Source: Serinibacter arcticus
GTDB taxonomy: Bacteria > Actinomycetota > Actinomycetes > Actinomycetales > Beutenbergiaceae
Length of the DNA stretch: 64,000 nucleotides
Direction: 5' to 3'
Assembly: GCF_003121705.1 (NCBI RefSeq)
Contig: NZ_PYHR01000002.1
Span: forward strand, 682,001 to 746,000
The position numbers were made by a program, and so were the translations under genes. Numbering within the stretch: the first letter of the stretch is position 1; each line of letters opens with the position of its first letter. The notes below the pieces were generated by a model. That model was not told where the DNA came from. It made no database searches and was given only the letters and a program-made list of their open reading frames with translations. Of the stretch, positions 63,606 through 64,000 are shown in pieces.

Positions 63606-64000
63606 TCATCGTGCAGACTCGGCGGTCACCCTCTCTGCGCGAGTGCCATCGGCGCTTCTCGTGCCGGAGCTCCGGCCGCGGCTTCGGTAGCGGCCCAGCA
63701 GTCCGTGGCGCGGTGCCAGCAGCCACGTCAGGAGGAAGACCGACGTCGCAGTGAGCACGATGGTTCCGCCTGTGGGTAGGTCGATCGACCACGACAGGTA
63801 CAGACCGACGATCGCGCAGACTCCCCCGATGGTGGGCGCCAACGCCATCATGACGCCGAGTCGGTCGGTCAGCAGGCGGGCGGTTGCCGCCGGGGTGACC
63901 AGGAGCGCCAGCACGAGGATGTTCCCGATGGTCTGTACCGACACGACGACGGCGACGGTCACCATCACGTAGAGGGTCAGGTCAAGAGCGAAGACGGGCA
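63606..64000 (-). CDS. Metal ABC transporter permease (ZnuB/MntB type), partial
   Basis: The C-terminal 131 residues of an ABC-3 family permease; the frame is open at the window edge. Conserved segments: QTIGNILVLALLVTPAATAR, TDRLGVMMALAPTIGGVCAI and LYLSWSIDLPTGGTIVLTAT, followed by a last helix and a basic tail (RYRSRGRSSGTRSADGTRAE). It imports zinc or manganese with partners outside the window. Proximity to the SmtB-type sensor and His-rich protein favours zinc. Confidence 0.88.
   Translation of the reverse strand, partial: PVFALDLTLYVMVTVAVVVSVQTIGNILVLALLVTPAATARLLTDRLGVMMALAPTIGGVCAIVGLYLSWSIDLPTGGTIVLTATSVFLLTWLLAPRHGLLGRYRSRGRSSGTRSADGTRAERVTAESAR

Noticed and set aside
1-64000. CRISPR arrays, rRNA or tRNA genes
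   Set aside because: No regularly spaced short repeats and no cloverleaf or rRNA-like sequence were noticed on either strand; a covariance-model scan was not possible here.

Overview
The window is very GC-rich actinobacterial chromosome. Gene order and protein families point to the Micrococcales, probably near Cellulomonadaceae or Promicromonosporaceae; this placement is inferred from the proteins, not from a search. From about 2.8 to 46.5 kb it follows the conserved block I know from Mycobacterium tuberculosis Rv2173-Rv2220: idsA, an Rv2175c-like regulator, a PknL-like kinase, aroG, a PlsC acyltransferase, fadD15, a DnaQ/GIY-YIG nuclease, trpD, ctaE-qcrCAB, ctaC, erpA, a glycerate kinase-like gene, a DUF3043 gene, pepA, lpdA-sucB, a TIGR01777 epimerase, a DUF4191 gene, an RDD gene and glnA. 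Many genes have a TANNNT -10 hexamer 6-10 nt before the start codon, which suggests leaderless transcription.

Layout. 0-2.7 kb: the N-terminus of a probable primary sigma factor, gcvH, a universal stress protein and a DUF4192 gene. 2.8-17.5 kb: isoprenoid, shikimate and tryptophan genes, glycolysis (PPi-type phosphofructokinase, ROK glucokinase), lipid genes and signalling genes. 17.7-26 kb: the bc1-aa3 respiratory supercomplex as two opposed clusters (ctaE-qcrC-qcrA-qcrB and ctaC-ctaD-ctaF) around sodA. 26-33 kb: FKBP lipoprotein, ErpA, glycerate kinase-like protein, M20 dipeptidase, PyrD and small membrane proteins. 33-46.5 kb: leucyl aminopeptidase, the E3/E2 of 2-oxo acid dehydrogenase, a pseudokinase at the place where lipB-lipA usually lie, the bifunctional aldehyde/alcohol dehydrogenase AdhE, and glutamine synthetase.

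46.5-62.6 kb is accessory. It begins at the 3' end of glnA and ends at a second, diverged copy of the same glnA-end/terminator sequence, with a 20-bp identical core over the stop codon. A broken excisionase-like helix-turn-helix gene lies just inside the left repeat. This looks like the scar of an integrative element. The cargo is a polysaccharide utilisation locus (LacI regulator, GH42 glycosidase, sugar-binding lipoprotein, secreted BNR/RICIN/SLH-repeat enzyme, two sugar permeases) and a TetR-controlled module (MFS exporter, luciferase-like oxidoreductase, SnoaL-like protein), plus an F420/NADP reductase-like protein and decayed fragments. 62.8-64 kb holds a zinc locus: His-rich protein, SmtB-type sensor and a metal ABC permease running off the edge.

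Four genes (DUF4192 protein, a small membrane protein, glucokinase, a sugar permease) each contain one apparent single-base deletion. In three it falls in a G/C run and adding one base restores the family sequence; in the fourth the exact site is not fixed. The pattern suggests sequencing or assembly errors rather than four independent pseudogenes.
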